Assembly (NCBI RefSeq): GCF_027853915.1 | Contig: NZ_JAQGLA010000018.1 | Location: 1 to 64,000 of the forward strand | Reading direction: 5' to 3' | Origin: Saccharopolyspora oryzae | Lineage (GTDB): Bacteria > Actinomycetota > Actinomycetes > Mycobacteriales > Pseudonocardiaceae | Length of the DNA: 64,000 bases | Shown here: one piece after another, positions 24,373 through 31,960 of the stretch | Layout: each line of letters starts with the position of its first letter | Numbering within the stretch: position 1 is the first letter of the stretch | Notes under the pieces: model-generated | Databases searched by the model: none | What the model was told of the DNA's origin: nothing | What the model saw: only the letters and a program-made list of their open reading frames with translations | Translations under genes and position numbers: made by a program

Positions 24373-25355
24373 AGTTCGCACCGGACCGCGAGCAGCAGGA
24401 CATGGCCGACACGCTGTGGAACCTGCTCGCCGACGCGGACACGCCGAAGATCGCCCGCGCCTGGTCGGGCGGCGAGACCGCGACGTGGTGGGAGGTGTGG
24501 CGCGAGCTCGCCGACGTCGGCGTCACCGGGCTCACCGTGCCGCAGGAGCACGGCGGGCTCGAGCTCGGCCCGATCGAGCTGGCGCTGTGCCTGGAACAGC
24601 TCGGGTACGCGGCGCTGCCCGGACCGGTCGTCGAGTCCCTCGCGTTCCTGCCGCGCCTGCTGCGGGATTCGCCGTGGCTGGCGGAACTGGCCGGTGGTCA
24701 GAGCGTCGGAACGGCGATCATCGCAGGTCACCTGCCCCTCGCGCTCGACGCCGACCAGGCCGGTGCAGTGTTCCGCTGCGACGGCGACAGCGTGGTCCGG
24801 CTGGGTGGGCTCGTGCTGGAGCGCGCCGAATCCTTCGACCCGGCGCGGCGGCTGTTCACCGTCGAGCACGCCACCGCCGAGCCCGTCGAAGCGGCCGACG
24901 CTTCCGCGGCTTTCGACCACGGCGTGCTGGGATGCGCCGCTTACCTGCTCGGGGTCGGGCACCGGCTGCTCGACATCGCCACCGAGTACGTCAAGCAGCG
25001 GCACCAGTTCGGCCGGCCGGTCGGCGAGTTCCAGGCCGTCAAGCACCACCTGGCGAACGTGCTGCTCAAGCTGGAGTTCGTCCGCCCGCTGATCCGCGGC
25101 GCCTGCCTCTCGATCGACGGGCCGCGCGGTTCCCGCGACGCCTCCGCGGCGAAGCTCGCCGCAGGCGAGGCGGCCCGCTTCGCCGCGCGCACCGCGCTCC
25201 AGGTCCACGGCGCGATCGGCTACACCGCCGAGCACGACCTCCACCTGTGGCTCACCAAGGCAACGGCCCTGCGCACGGCCTGGGGCACCCCGACGTGGCA
25301 CCGCCGCCGCATCGCGACCGCCCTCGCCACCGACCGAACCCCCATCGGCGCCTGA
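24369..25355 (+). CDS. fadE32: Acyl-CoA dehydrogenase FadE32
   Basis: A 328-residue short acyl-CoA dehydrogenase subunit, matching Rv3563 by order and length. The RHQFGRPVGEFQAVKHHLANVLL signature is near residues 210-232, and ALQVHGAIGYTAEHDLHLWLTKA is the C-terminal flavin/substrate region. The short N-terminal part is typical of the partner subunit in alpha2beta2 steroid dehydrogenases. ATG 24369 overlaps the fadE31 stop, suggesting coupled translation of complex partners. Confidence 0.87.
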   Translation: MKFAPDREQQDMADTLWNLLADADTPKIARAWSGGETATWWEVWRELADVGVTGLTVPQEHGGLELGPIELALCLEQLGYAALPGPVVESLAFLPRLLRDSPWLAELAGGQSVGTAIIAGHLPLALDADQAGAVFRCDGDSVVRLGGLVLERAESFDPARRLFTVEHATAEPVEAADASAAFDHGVLGCAAYLLGVGHRLLDIATEYVKQRHQFGRPVGEFQAVKHHLANVLLKLEFVRPLIRGACLSIDGPRGSRDASAAKLAAGEAARFAARTALQVHGAIGYTAEHDLHLWLTKATALRTAWGTPTWHRRRIATALATDRTPIGA

Positions 25356-25373
25356 CCCCTGGAGGGAGGAACT

Positions 25374-26462
25374 GTGCGCTTCGCGTTCACCGAGGAGCAG
25401 GAAGAGCTCCGCAGCACCGTGCGCAAGCTGCTCGACCGCCACGGCGGTCCGCCGATCCCCGATCCGGGAGCACCGGACGCCGGTTTCGACCCGGCGCTGT
25501 GGAAGCAGCTCGGGGAGATCGGCGCGCACGCCCTGGCCATCCCCGAGGAGCACGACGGCGTCGGCGCCACGCTGCTGGAAACCCTGATCGTCGTCGAGGA
25601 ACTGGGCCGCCGGCTGGTGAACAACCCGTTCCTCGGCAGCAGCGTGCTCAGCGCCCAAGCGCTGCTGGCCGCGGGGAACACCGAAGCCTGCGAACGGCTG
25701 CTCCCGGGCATCGCGTCGGGCGAGCAGGTGGTCTCGCTCGCCTGGGCGGAAGCGGATTCCCCTTGGTCCGTCAGCACTTTCGCGACCAGCGCGGAGCTCG
25801 GCGCGGAGGGCTGGCGGATCGACGGGCGCAAGACGCTGGTGCTCGACGCGACGCGAGCAGACGTACTGCTCGTCGTCGCGATGGCCGACGGCGAGGCGTC
25901 GCTGTTCGAAGTCTCGCCGTCGACCACCGCGACCGCATCAACCCCGCTGGACCTCACCCGCAGCATCGGCGAAGTCCACCTCAGCGGGACGTCCGCCCAG
26001 CTCATCGGGGCGGCGCCCCTGCAGCGCATCACCGACGCAGCGGCCGCCGCAGTGGCCGCTGAGTCGATCGGCGCAGCACAGCGCTGGCTGCACGAGACAG
26101 TGGAGTACACCAAGCTGCGCAAGCAGTTCGGCCGCCCCATCGGCTCGTTCCAGGCCATCAAGCACCGGCTCGCCGACTGCTACGCGGCGATCGAGTCGGC
26201 CCGCTCCCTGTCCTACGCGGCGAGCTGGGCCGTGTCCACTCAGGACGATCAAGCCGGTGAGCTAGCTTCGATGGCCAAATCCGCCTGCTGCGAGGCCTAT
26301 TCGCTGATCGCCGCAGAAGGTGTCCAGCTGCACGGCGGCATCGGCATCACCTGGGAGCACGAAGCCCACCTCCACCTGAAGCGGGCCCACGCGGCGAAGC
26401 ACCTCTTCGGCACCCCGCAGAGCCACCGCGCGAGCCTCCCCCTCCGCGGAACAGCGGACTGA
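25374..26462 (+). CDS. fadE33: Acyl-CoA dehydrogenase FadE33
   Basis: A 362-residue acyl-CoA dehydrogenase, last in the operon and equivalent to Rv3564. FAFTEEQEELRSTVRKLLDRHG opens the N-terminal helical domain. TKLRKQFGRPIGSFQAIKHRLADC and EGVQLHGGIGITWEHEAHLHLKRA are the family signatures. The GTG start has a strong GGAGGGAGGA site. It lies 18 bp after fadE32 and is followed by tandem hairpins that should end the operon. Confidence 0.86.
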   Translation: MRFAFTEEQEELRSTVRKLLDRHGGPPIPDPGAPDAGFDPALWKQLGEIGAHALAIPEEHDGVGATLLETLIVVEELGRRLVNNPFLGSSVLSAQALLAAGNTEACERLLPGIASGEQVVSLAWAEADSPWSVSTFATSAELGAEGWRIDGRKTLVLDATRADVLLVVAMADGEASLFEVSPSTTATASTPLDLTRSIGEVHLSGTSAQLIGAAPLQRITDAAAAAVAAESIGAAQRWLHETVEYTKLRKQFGRPIGSFQAIKHRLADCYAAIESARSLSYAASWAVSTQDDQAGELASMAKSACCEAYSLIAAEGVQLHGGIGITWEHEAHLHLKRAHAAKHLFGTPQSHRASLPLRGTAD

Positions 26463-26474
26463 CCCATCGTTTCG

Positions 26475-26541
26475 CCTGGTCAGACCCCGTGAGTCCTTTG
26501 GGCGGCTATAGCAACTCAAAAGACTCACGGCCCTGACCAGG
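26475..26541. terminator. CGTGAGT-family compound hairpin after fadE33
   Basis: The inner stem CCGTGAGTC/GACTCACGG (26487-26495 and 26522-26530) extends inward as CTTTGGG...CAAAAG. It is flanked by an outer stem CCTGGTCAG/CTGACCAGG (26475-26483 and 26533-26541). It begins 12 bp after the fadE33 stop, between convergent genes. Confidence 0.7.
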
Positions 26542-26743
26542 CCAAACGACGGGTTCGGGCTAGCCGGACGACCGCGCGACTGGTCAACGCAACGCGCGGT
26601 TGGCCGCACCGGCGTGGAGTTCGCACATCTCGCTGGCGGTCGCGAAGGGCATCATCGCCGCCGACCACGGCACCCGCACCCGCGCCGAAGTCCTCGAGCT
26701 GGCCACCCGACGACTCCTGGACTAGCCGGTCGGAAGGTGGCAG

Positions 26744-26809
26744 CTGGTCAGGGCTCGTGCGTAGTTCGGGGCGCTATAGCACCCCAAAGTGCGCACGAGC
26801 CCTGACCAG
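26744..26809. terminator. Second CGTGAGT-related hairpin with 18-bp perfect stem
   Basis: CTGGTCAGGGCTCGTGCG (26744-26761) pairs perfectly with 26792-26809. The loop holds GTTCGGGGCGCTATAGCACCCC, which can pair internally. It lies 15 bp after the stop of the minus-strand hydratase at 26825, so it would act as that gene's terminator. Confidence 0.7.
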
Positions 26810-26824
26810 GCTGAACGATGGGTA

Positions 26825-27253
26825 TCAGGTGAGGCGGACGACCGCTCGGGCCTTGGCGAGGACTTCCACGTCCTCGCAGGTGGCTGTGAGGTCCACCGCG
26901 ACCTGGTTGTCCGGCAGCTTCTCGGCCACTCGGCCGGTGACCAGCACCTCGACGCCGGTGTCGTCGTCGGGCACCACCACGGGTTTGGCGAAGCGGACGC
27001 CGTACTCCAGCACCGCGCCCGGGTCGCCCACCCAGTCCGTGACCAGGCGCGCCGCTTCGGCCATGGTGAGCATGCCGTGCGAGATCACGTTCGGCAGACC
27101 CGCTGCCCTGGCGATCCGCTCGTTCCAGTGGATCACGTTGAAGTCCCCGGAAGCACCGCAGTACTTCACCAGCGTCAACCGCTGGATCGGGTACCGCTCC
27201 GGGCCGATCTCGGTTCCGACCGCCACGTCGTCGTAGCGCAGGTTGGCCGCCAT
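26825..27253 (-). CDS. MaoC-family (R)-specific hydratase, HadB-like
   Basis: A 142-residue single hot-dog hydratase. The hydratase-2 motif is KYCGASGDFNVIHWNERIARAAGLPNVISHGMLTMAEAARL, with the catalytic Asp and His in DFNVIHW. Size and sequence resemble mycobacterial HadB. Here it sits between fadE33 and fadA6, so a hydratase step in steroid-derived CoA ester degradation is as likely as a fatty-acid synthesis role. ATG 27253 overlaps the HadA-like stop by one base; the two probably form a heterodimer. Confidence 0.8.
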   Translation of the reverse strand: MAANLRYDDVAVGTEIGPERYPIQRLTLVKYCGASGDFNVIHWNERIARAAGLPNVISHGMLTMAEAARLVTDWVGDPGAVLEYGVRFAKPVVVPDDDTGVEVLVTGRVAEKLPDNQVAVDLTATCEDVEVLAKARAVVRLT

Positions 27254-27717
27254 CACTCCCCCGCTCCGGCCGCGGTCCCCCGCGACACGATCACGTTCGT
27301 CGCGGTGCACACCAAGTCCCCGCCCGCATCGCGGATCTCGGTCTCCACCCGCACCAGCTCGTTCTGCCCGGCGTCGCGGATCTCGGCGATCCGCCCGGAC
27401 GCGGTCAGCACGTCACCCGCCCGGATCGGCCGCTCGTAGCGGAACTTCTGCTCCCCGTGCACCACCAACCGCATGTTCAGCCCGAACTCGGGCCGCCGGA
27501 TCGGGTTGCTCTCCGCAGCAGCGCCGGCAGCCACGATCCCGAACGTCGGCGGCGCGATCACGTCCGGATGCCCCAACTCCCGTGCAGCATCGACGCTCCG
27601 GTACGCGGGATTGGGATCCCCGATCGCCTCGGCGAACTCCCGGATCTTCCCGCGCGTCACCTCGTACGCCTCGCCCGCGCTGAACTCGAAACCCACGAAC
27701 TCCCTGTTGATCGCCAC
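27253..27717 (-). CDS. MaoC-like hydratase N-terminal-type subunit, HadA-like
   Basis: A 154-residue hot-dog protein of the FAS1-like dehydratase N-terminal type (FVGFEFSAGEAYEVTRGKIREFAEAIGDPNPAYR, APPTFGIV, HGEQKFRYERPIRAGD). In mycobacteria HadA pairs with HadB to dehydrate 3-hydroxyacyl-ACP. The same pairing is expected here from the 1-bp stop/start overlap. GTG 27717 is favoured by GAGGGAG just upstream; ATG 27747 in the same frame is a weaker alternative. No KstR2 box was recognised in its upstream gap. Confidence 0.78.
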   Translation of the reverse strand: MAINREFVGFEFSAGEAYEVTRGKIREFAEAIGDPNPAYRSVDAARELGHPDVIAPPTFGIVAAGAAAESNPIRRPEFGLNMRLVVHGEQKFRYERPIRAGDVLTASGRIAEIRDAGQNELVRVETEIRDAGGDLVCTATNVIVSRGTAAGAGE

Positions 27718-28022
27718 GCCACTCCCTCGCTCGGTCGGTCGGTACATGGAGCGTTTTTCATCCTGCTCGACAACCGCGACCGCGGATCCGAGGTTCGGCG
27801 TCCGCGAAGCTGTCGCCAAGCGCCGCCAGGCGCTTTCGGGCCCACCCTCGCAACCGGCACCGCCGCGGGTTCTCAGACTGTCCCCGCCCGACCTGGGCTC
27901 TTGGCGAGGCCAGTCCCGTTTGCCGCGTATTGGACATACATAAAACGGGATCCCGCAGCCAGGCGGCGTCTGAGGTTCCGCCACCCGCACCGCCACGCAA
28001 AATGAGGATGGAAAACCTCAAG
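27718..28022. other. 305-bp gap upstream of the HadA-like gene
   Basis: Lies between the fadA6 stop and the HadA-like start, both on the minus strand. It contains one less GC-rich patch (TATTGGACATACATAAAACG around 27928-27947) that could hold a minus-strand promoter. No convincing gene, repeat or operator is seen. Open frames here lack family resemblance and cross the neighbours. Confidence 0.4.
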
Positions 28023-29183
28023 TCAAAGGCGTTCGATGATGGTGACGTTGGCCGTGCCACCGCCTTCGCACATGGTCTGGAGGCCGTAGCGGCCGCCGGT
28101 GCGCTCCAGTTCGGACAGCAGGGTCGTCATCAGCTTCGTGCCCGTCGCGCCCAGCGGGTGACCCAACGCGATCGCACCGCCGTTGGGGTTGACGCGGGCC
28201 GGGTCGATGTCGATCTCCTTGAGCCAGGCCAGCACGACGCTCGCGAACGCCTCGTTGATCTCGACCACGTCGATGTCGGATGCGCTCAGGCCCGTCTTGG
28301 CCAGCGCGTGCTTGGTCGCCGGGATCGGTGCTGAGAGCATGAAAACGGGGTCGTCGCCGCGCACGCTCATGTGGTGCACGCGAGCTCGCGGGCGCAACCC
28401 GTGCTCGGCGACCGCCTTCTCCGAGGCGATCAGCAGCGCTGAAGAACCGTCGGAGATCTGGCTGGCCACGCCGGCGGTGAGCCGGCCGCCTTCGCGCAGC
28501 AGCTTGAGGCCTTCGAGCTTCTCCTTGCTGGTGTCGCGCCGCGGGCCCTCGTCGTGCTCGACGCCGGCGATCGGCGCCAGCTCACCGGCGAAGTGGCCCG
28601 CGTCGATCGCCGCCGCCGCGCGGCGGTGGCTGGTCAGCGCGAACTCCTCCATGTCGTCGCGGGAGATGTCCCACTTCTCGGCCATCAGCTCCGCACCGCG
28701 GAACTGCGTGACCTCCTCGTCCCCGTAACGCTCGTACCAGCCGGTCGATCCCGATTTCGGCCCGTAGGCCACCGGGAACCCGAGCTCGGCGGCACCCCGC
28801 AGCGCGCTGCCGATCGGGATCGCGCTCATGTTCTGCACGCCACCGGCGATCACCATCTCCGAGGTGCCGCTGAGCACCGCTTGAGAGGCGAAGTGCACCG
28901 CCTGCTGCGAAGAACCGCACTGCCGGTCGATGGTCACCCCGGGCACGTGCTCGGGGAATCCCGCCGCCAGCCAACCGGTTCGCCCGATGTTGCCCGCCTG
29001 CCCGCCGACCGCGTCGACGCAGCCCCACACGACGTCGTCCACCGCGGCCGGGTCGATCCCGGTGCGCGATACCAGGTTCTGCAGCACGTGCGCGGACAGG
29101 TCCGCGGGGTGGATGCCGCTGAGCCCTCCGCCGCGCTTGCCCACCGGGGTTCGCACCGCGTCGATGATGTATGCCTCGGCCAT
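28023..29183 (-). CDS. fadA6: Acetyl-CoA acetyltransferase (thiolase) FadA6
   Basis: A 386-residue thiolase almost colinear with mycobacterial FadA6 (Rv3556c). The nucleophilic Cys is in TIDRQCGSSQQAVHFASQAV near residue 90. C-terminal NPNGGAIALGHPLGATGTKL and QTMCEGGGTANVTIIERL contain the catalytic His and Cys; NEAFAS is also present. FadA6 carries out thiolytic cleavage in the final beta-oxidation of the opened HIP skeleton. ATG 29183 follows a KstR2 box located 96 bp upstream. It is transcribed alone. Confidence 0.92.
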   Translation of the reverse strand: MAEAYIIDAVRTPVGKRGGGLSGIHPADLSAHVLQNLVSRTGIDPAAVDDVVWGCVDAVGGQAGNIGRTGWLAAGFPEHVPGVTIDRQCGSSQQAVHFASQAVLSGTSEMVIAGGVQNMSAIPIGSALRGAAELGFPVAYGPKSGSTGWYERYGDEEVTQFRGAELMAEKWDISRDDMEEFALTSHRRAAAAIDAGHFAGELAPIAGVEHDEGPRRDTSKEKLEGLKLLREGGRLTAGVASQISDGSSALLIASEKAVAEHGLRPRARVHHMSVRGDDPVFMLSAPIPATKHALAKTGLSASDIDVVEINEAFASVVLAWLKEIDIDPARVNPNGGAIALGHPLGATGTKLMTTLLSELERTGGRYGLQTMCEGGGTANVTIIERL

Positions 29184-29278
29184 GACCGTCCTCTCCGCCG
29201 CACCGGCCGATCCGCGCGGAATCCCGGCAGCGCAAGCTGATCCAGCTCGACATCAGTGCGGACGAGTCTAACGAAACA

Positions 29279-29292
29279 AGCAAGCGTTTGGT
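29279..29292. promoter_or_regulatory. KstR2 operator upstream of fadA6
   Basis: AGCAAGCGTTTGGT matches ANCAAGNNCTTGNT with one mismatch (T for C). It lies 96 bp upstream of the fadA6 start, consistent with membership of the KstR2 regulon. Confidence 0.68.
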
Positions 29293-29326
29293 AGAGGTCG
29301 ATGCGCCCACCTCTCCCGGGCAGCAG

Positions 29327-29367
29327 CGAGGGGGCGTCGATTTAGCACCAAAATCGCCCCCCCCTCG
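29327..29367. terminator. G/C-rich hairpin downstream of the DUF574 methyltransferase
   Basis: CGAGGGGGCG-TCGATTT pairs imperfectly with AAAATCG-CCCCCCCCTCG around a short loop. It lies just after the stop (29376, minus strand) of the methyltransferase gene. Confidence 0.55.
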
Positions 29368-29375
29368 GTGGACGG

Positions 29376-30212
29376 TCAGGGCTTGCGGGCCACCGCTCCG
29401 GCGATGCAGTACTGGACCGGGGAGAGCGGCTTGAGGCGGGGGCCCGTGGGCCACCAGTCCGCGCAGAGCGTCAGACCCGGTTCCACGAACTCCAGACCGT
29501 TGAACATCGCCTCGATCTCGGCGCGGGTGCGGAACAGGCCGGTGCCCATCGGGCTGTGCAGGAACGTCTGCTCCATGCGCCGCGCGAGGTCGCTGAACTC
29601 GTCGGTCTCCGGGTCCAGGAAGTGGCTGATGCCGACGTAGGAACCCGACGGCAGCGCGTCGATGTACTCGCGCATGATGTCCTGCGGCGGCCGTTCGCCG
29701 TCGTAGTGGTGCAGGGTTCCCATCTGGAACAGCGCGATCGGTTCGCTGAAGTCCAGGTGCCTGCGCACCACTTCGTCCTGCAGGATCCGCGCGGGCTCGA
29801 AGATGTCGGCCGGGCTGAAGTGGGTCTGGGTGTTCTCCTCCAGCAGCGCGCGCCCGTGCGCGAGCACCACCGGGTCGTTGTCGACGTAGACGACCCGCGA
29901 ATCGGGCGCGATGCGCTGCGCGACCTGGTGGGTGTTCTCCGCGGTCGGCAGCCCGGAACCGCAGTCCAGGAACTGGGTGACGCCGGTTTCGGCGGCGATG
30001 AACCGGGTCGCCCGGATCAGGAACTGCCTGTTGTCCCAAGCGAGCTGGGCCGCTTCCGGGGCGACTTCGCGCACCCGGTGGAAGACTTCGCGGTCCACCT
30101 CGTAGTTGTCCTTGCCGCCGAGGAAGGCGTCGTAGACGCGGGCGATGCTGGCCTTGCTGGTGTCGATGTGGATCGGGGTCTCGCCGTCGGAGGCGGCGAC
30201 ATCGGCAGTCAT
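29376..30212 (-). CDS. SAM-dependent methyltransferase, DUF574 family
   Basis: A 278-residue member of the actinomycete S-adenosyl methyltransferase family (DUF574). It opens with the family hallmark ASIARVYDAFLGGKDNYEVDRE near residues 22-43. FLDCGSGLPTAENTHQVAQ is the SAM-binding motif, with the acidic VVYVDNDPVVLAH after it. Its substrate is unknown. Family members in Streptomyces often sit near XRE/DUF397 regulators, as here, where it diverges from the XRE gene at 30341. ATG 30212 has an upstream GAGGA. Confidence 0.85.
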   Translation of the reverse strand: MTADVAASDGETPIHIDTSKASIARVYDAFLGGKDNYEVDREVFHRVREVAPEAAQLAWDNRQFLIRATRFIAAETGVTQFLDCGSGLPTAENTHQVAQRIAPDSRVVYVDNDPVVLAHGRALLEENTQTHFSPADIFEPARILQDEVVRRHLDFSEPIALFQMGTLHHYDGERPPQDIMREYIDALPSGSYVGISHFLDPETDEFSDLARRMEQTFLHSPMGTGLFRTRAEIEAMFNGLEFVEPGLTLCADWWPTGPRLKPLSPVQYCIAGAVARKP

Positions 30213-30340
30213 CGAGGTGTCCTCACTGGGCTTTCGTCGGGGGGAGCGGTCGAGGGTTGCATAGCGTACGAGCTTCGCTGCTCTGAGTAAACGGTCGATG
30301 TGCTATCACTGCGTTGAGCAGGTAACGAGGAGGTGCGGCC

Positions 30341-31210
30341 ATGGCCCGGCAGGGTGCTGCCCGCGATGGAAGTCCGACGGCACGGCGCATCATCCTGGGC
30401 GCCCAGCTGCGCCGGCTGCGCGAGGCCGCGGAGATCCCGCCCGCGGAAGCGGCGAAGGCCATCCGGGGTTCGGAGTCCAAGATCAGCCGGATGGAGCTGG
30501 GCCGGGTTTCGCTGAAGGAACGCGACATCGAAGACCTGCTCACCCTCTACGGCGTGCACGATCCCGCCGAGCGCGAGCACTTCATGCAGCTGGTCACCGA
30601 TTCCCGGCAGCCGGGTTGGTGGAACCGGTACGCCGAGTCGATGCCCCCGTGGTTCCAGGACTACGTGGGCCTGGAGGGCGTCGCGGCGCGGATCCAGACC
30701 TACGAGCTGCAGTTCATCCCGGGATTGCTGCAGACCGAGGACTACGCGATGGCGCTGGCCAGTTCGGGGCATCCGTCGCTGGCCGACGACGACACGCGCC
30801 GGCGGGTGTCAGTGCGGATGACGCGCCAGAAGCTGCTGGACAGCCCGGACGCCCCGCGGTTGTGGGCGGTCATCGACGAATCCGTGCTGCACCGCCCGAT
30901 CGGCGGCCCCGCGGTGCTGCGCGCGCAGATCGACCACCTGCTGGAGATGACGAAGCGGCCCAACATCGCGCTGCAGGTCGTGCCGTTCGCGCTGAGCGGG
31001 TACGCGGCGGAGGGTTCGTTCACCATGCTGCGCTTCGCCGAGCCCGAACTGCCGGATGTCGTGTACTTGGAGCACCTCAGCGGCGCGCTGTACCTGGACA
31101 AGCGGGAAGAGATCGAACGATACAGTCGTACACTCGATCGGCTGATGGTCGATGCCCGGACTCCGGAGCAAACCCGGCAAATGCTGAGGAAAATCCAGGT
31201 TTCACTCTGA
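30341..31210 (+). CDS. XRE-family regulator with DUF5753 domain
   Basis: A 289-residue regulator. The N-terminal HTH_31-type XRE domain (LGAQLRRLREAAEIPPAEAAKAIRGSESKISRMELGR, residues about 19-55) precedes a DUF5753 ligand/partner domain (YELQFIPGLLQTEDYAMA ... RQKLL ... LRAQIDHLLEM). Proteins of this type (WhiJ-like) pair with a DUF397 partner in streptomycetes and affect development. The DUF397 gene follows 110 bp downstream. GAGGAGG precedes ATG 30341. It diverges from the DUF574 methyltransferase. Confidence 0.87.
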   Translation: MARQGAARDGSPTARRIILGAQLRRLREAAEIPPAEAAKAIRGSESKISRMELGRVSLKERDIEDLLTLYGVHDPAEREHFMQLVTDSRQPGWWNRYAESMPPWFQDYVGLEGVAARIQTYELQFIPGLLQTEDYAMALASSGHPSLADDDTRRRVSVRMTRQKLLDSPDAPRLWAVIDESVLHRPIGGPAVLRAQIDHLLEMTKRPNIALQVVPFALSGYAAEGSFTMLRFAEPELPDVVYLEHLSGALYLDKREEIERYSRTLDRLMVDARTPEQTRQMLRKIQVSL

Positions 31211-31319
31211 ACCACCGCCACGCCGCGCACGCTGAGTGATCGTCTTGTTGCGGAACGCTGTGGTACCGTTCGCGCAATGGCGTATGCAATTGCATGTGCA
31301 GCCGATCCAGGGAGACCTG

Positions 31320-31553
31320 ATGAACGGTAGGTTCGAAGTCCCCGTCACCGCCCTGCCGGGCGTGAGCTGGCGAAAGTCCCAGCACAGCGGCAAGTGGGGC
31401 AATTGCGTCGAACTCGCGGCGCTGTCCGACGGCACCATCGCGATGCGCCAGTCGCGCGAGTCCGACGGCACCGCGCTGATCTACACCAGAGCCGAGCTGG
31501 CCGCTTTCCTGAGCGGCGCCAAGGACGGTGAGTTCGATGACCTCGTCCGTTGA
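31320..31553 (+). CDS. DUF397-domain small protein
   Basis: A 77-residue DUF397 protein (BldB/WhiJ-partner type). It has the typical WRKSQHSGKWGNCVELAAL and TIAMRQSRE segments and a final TRAELAAFLSGAKDGEFD helix. Such proteins are thought to modulate the cognate XRE/DUF5753 regulator, encoded just upstream. ATG 31320 is preceded by GGGAGA; the longer open frame from 31236 lacks support. Its 3' end overlaps the next gene by 17 bp. Confidence 0.85.
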   Translation: MNGRFEVPVTALPGVSWRKSQHSGKWGNCVELAALSDGTIAMRQSRESDGTALIYTRAELAAFLSGAKDGEFDDLVR

Positions 31554-31851
31554 GGACCAGTCCAGCATCCGGCTGCGCGAGCTCGTGGCCCGCGGATTCC
31601 GCCTGATGCCGCCGGTGCGCGACGCCGACGGCGAGCTCATGGCCCTGATCTACGTGCGCCCGCACGGGGACATCGTCGACGTCGTCGAGCTCCGCGGAGA
31701 GGACGACGTCCGAGCAGCCCGCGTCTCGCAGGAGCACGGCCTCACCGCGGCGAACACGACCCGCGCGCAGTGGCACACCGCCGGAGAAGCCTGCGAGGTC
31801 CTCGACCAGGTCCTCGCGCTCCCGGACCGCCTGATCGTCGCCCGCGCCTGA
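31537..31851 (+). CDS. Small conserved hypothetical protein in the XRE/DUF397 operon
   Basis: A 104-residue acidic soluble protein with no recognised domain. Visible features are RLRELVARGFRLMPPVRDADGELMALIYVRPHGDIVDVVELRGEDDVRAARVS, a likely beta-sheet core with short helices, and a C-terminal helix. ATG 31537 is chosen, with AAGGA 11 nt upstream; GTG 31528 is too close to that site. The overlap with the DUF397 gene suggests co-translation and a linked function, perhaps as a third component of the regulator pair. Confidence 0.7.
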   Translation: MTSSVEDQSSIRLRELVARGFRLMPPVRDADGELMALIYVRPHGDIVDVVELRGEDDVRAARVSQEHGLTAANTTRAQWHTAGEACEVLDQVLALPDRLIVARA

Positions 31852-31894
31852 CTCCGCGCAGACCCTCCCTGAGCCGACGGCAGATCGGCGGGGT

Positions 31895-31947
31895 GGAGCG
31901 AACGGACCGTCCGCGCCGCCTTTCGAGGCATTCGGTCCGTTCGCTCC
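31895..31947. terminator. Bidirectional terminator hairpin
   Basis: A 15-bp perfect stem GGAGCGAACGGACCG (31895-31909) pairs with 31933-31947 around a 23-nt loop. It lies between the convergent small gene (ends 31851) and the TPR gene (ends 31961). Confidence 0.75.
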
Positions 31948-31960
31948 GCACCCACCCAGG

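Noticed and set aside
26571-26725. A short plus-strand frame ending AKGIIAADHGTRTRAEVLELATRRLLD before a stop at 26723-26725
   Set aside because: It faintly resembles the end of an ANTAR-like or similar helical domain, but there is no start codon with an RBS and no upstream domain. It may be a gene relic but cannot be supported.
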